From Polysphondylium violaceum (lineage: Eukaryota > Evosea > Eumycetozoa > Dictyosteliales > Dictyosteliaceae): a stretch of 36,439 bases of DNA. A model generated the notes under the pieces. It was not told the origin of the DNA and did not search any database. It saw only the letters and a program-made list of their open reading frames with translations. Every line of letters begins with the position of its first letter. The stretch's first letter is position 1. Location: assembly GCA_000277445.1 (NCBI GenBank), contig AJWJ01000219.1:1-36439 (forward strand), written 5' to 3'. A program made the translations under genes and the position numbers. Positions 35,018 to 36,439 of this stretch are shown here, piece after piece.

Positions 35018-35982
35018 ATGAAATTTTTAGTATTTATCAATGATGATGAACCATCCTTTTCCTCGTTCTATAGAGCCATACATTTAATTAAAGAAAATGA
35101 CTGGGTTATTTTGGTTGCAAAAGCCAAGTTTTATAGAGGTATAGGTCATCGTTCCTCACATGTTATGAAACACTTTACTCGATTATTGGATAAAAAAATA
35201 TTAAAAACTTGACATTTATTGAATATGGTTCAACAAGATCTATAATTAGAAAAAAAGTTAAATTATTAAGAATCGATATGATTTTAATTACTTCCTATAA
35301 TTCAAAATCCAAAAAGTAAGTATTCTCAAAAAACAATTTGTTTTGTTTTTTTAATAATAATAAAATTTATATATTAACAAATATAATATAATTTATTATT
35401 TTTAGATTATGTAATTATTGTTCAGAAAATATACCCTGTAATCTTATGGTTGTTAGAGAATTTACACCCAATGATAAAATTGTTATTCCTCCACTTACTA
35501 AACCAGATTATTCTGTTCCATCTGGTTTACCAAAGAGACCAATGGTTACCTCTGAATCCTGTTCATCCATTCCCCCTAATAATAATTCAGATCTTTCAAT
35601 TCCCGTTGTTAATAGAAAATCTCCAGATCTATCTAAACTCAACAACAACAACAACATTTCTGAACAACACCAACCATCCACAACTGTAATATATGCAACT
35701 GGTAAAAGACCATCCATTTCAAAATCAATGGATTCCATTAATTTAAATCAACAAAAACAAGAACCAACTATTTTACAATCCAATTCTGAAGAATTTGATA
35801 ATAGTAGTTCATCTGAAGAAGATGATGATGAGATTAACACCCATCATCACAATCATCACAATAATAATAGAAATGAATTTGAAAACTATCATCTTATTAG
35901 TACACCAGTTGAAGTTCACAAAGAAGCCCCAACAAAAGCTTTTCCACAAAAATCTCATGAATATGTTACTAGTCAAAATTAA
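35018..35982 (+). CDS. Universal-stress-protein-like gene with an apparent frameshift, two exons
   Basis: Exon 1 is 35018-35315 and exon 2 is 35406-35982, with a 90-bp intron. The protein begins MKFLVFINDDEPSFSSFYRAI, like strand 1 and helix 1 of the UspA fold. It continues LTFIEYGS...LLRIDMILITSYNS and, across the intron, ENIPCNLMVVREF, which matches the end of UspA domains (CPVLVVR). Within exon 1 the frame changes in the A-rich stretch 35192-35207: upstream reads to a TGA at 35210, while the homologous sequence continues one frame back. One extra base there would give about 291 residues. A sequencing miscall in the A7 or A5 run, a recent mutation, or frameshifting are all possible. The C-terminal 170 residues are Asn/Ser/Pro-rich and disordered. 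The USP assignment rests on pattern only. The upstream in-frame extension from 34922 is ignored because it precedes the natural ATG. Confidence 0.6.
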
Positions 35983-36439
35983 TCCAATTGTAAATAATAA
36001 TAATAATAACAACATCAAACACTATGGTATTGTATTTCCTTCAACCTCTCCCTTTTATTTTTTAATATTATGTTTTTGTGTGTATGGGTGTATCGTGTAA
36101 ATTTAATCACATCTCACACATCTCACACATATTCAACATCATACAAATCTTTTCATTTTTAGAAGCCAAATAAAATTTATTTCTCATTCTTTTGATAGAT
36201 TTTTTATACTGCACCAAGATATCAAAGTATTTTTATTGAATTCTCATCATATCCATTCACTAATCTCTTTGAAATGATAATAGAATTTCTGATAGAAAAA
36301 AATCATGTTGTTGGATCAAACGAATGACGTAGAACATTTTGAGATTGTTCACCAACTACTAGTTTGAATTTTCATTCTTTTACCTTTCTCCATTCTAGTC
36401 CAATGTTGTTTTTTTTTTTTTCTTTATTTTTTTTTTTTT
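35983..36439. other. 3' flank and window end
   Basis: AT-rich sequence after the stress-protein-like gene, containing a possible short exon at 36199-36327 and ending in long T runs. No complete gene is seen. Confidence 0.5.
36199..36327 (+). other. Possible terminal exon or coding fragment
   Basis: A 42-codon open stretch (starting IFYTAPRYQSIFIEF and ending HVVGSNE then TGA) has codon use like real genes here. It begins exactly after TTTGATAG, a plausible splice acceptor. No matching upstream exon with a good donor was found; the neighbouring gene already has its own stop at 35982. It could be an alternative last exon, a relic, or chance. Confidence 0.2.

Noticed and set aside
929-36327. 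Functional gene cluster linking the trafficking genes
   Set aside because: The genes alternate in strand, have separate promoters and are dispersed housekeeping genes in other eukaryotes; proximity is probably chance.
1-36439. Transposons, LTR elements or integrated virus
   Set aside because: No transposase, reverse transcriptase, integrase or capsid-like sequence and no long terminal repeats were seen.

Overview
The window is nuclear DNA of a dictyostelid social amoeba. Exons are compact and introns short, AT-rich and mostly GTA-AG (about 65-260 bp). Intergenic DNA is full of A/T runs. Proteins carry long Asn, Gln, Thr and Ser-Asn tracts. Several genes have recognisable dictyostelid or opisthokont counterparts (a BEACH protein of LvsA/ALFY type, Sec24, Hrd1, Vti1). 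Base composition looks less extreme than D. discoideum, so another dictyostelid is likely; I cannot name the species.

Layout, left to right: a major facilitator transporter (929-2911, -); the ER membrane ubiquitin ligase Hrd1/synoviolin (4283-6552, +); a RUN-domain protein (7039-8652, -); a protein with an Asn/Gln-rich N-terminus whose C-terminal half resembles a family I know mainly from bacteria (9170-11011, +); inositol monophosphatase (11528-12424, -); COPII coat subunit Sec24 (13303-16490, +); a small secreted protein of unknown function (16874-17988, -); a giant PH-BEACH-WD40 protein of LvsA/ALFY type (18430-30177, -); the Qb-SNARE Vti1 (30656-31501, +); a dual-specificity phosphatase with a split catalytic domain and a candidate PCNA-binding box (31801-33432, -); a degenerate coding relic (about 33631-34134, +); and a universal-stress-protein-like gene with an apparent frameshift (35018-35982, +). 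Strands alternate almost throughout, giving divergent promoters of 0.5-1.6 kb and short convergent 3' gaps.

These are independent single-gene units, not an operon or cluster. Membrane traffic and ER quality control are well represented (Hrd1, Sec24, Vti1, the BEACH protein, the RUN protein), but that is probably coincidence. I found no CRISPR, rRNA, tRNA, integrated virus or intact transposon. The splice models were derived by hand: each keeps the reading frame across GT-AG junctions, and several junctions are also supported by family motifs that continue across them. I did not find a clear new multi-gene system. The best leads are the phosphatase with a PIP-box, the frameshifted stress-protein gene, and the bacterial-family-like gene.
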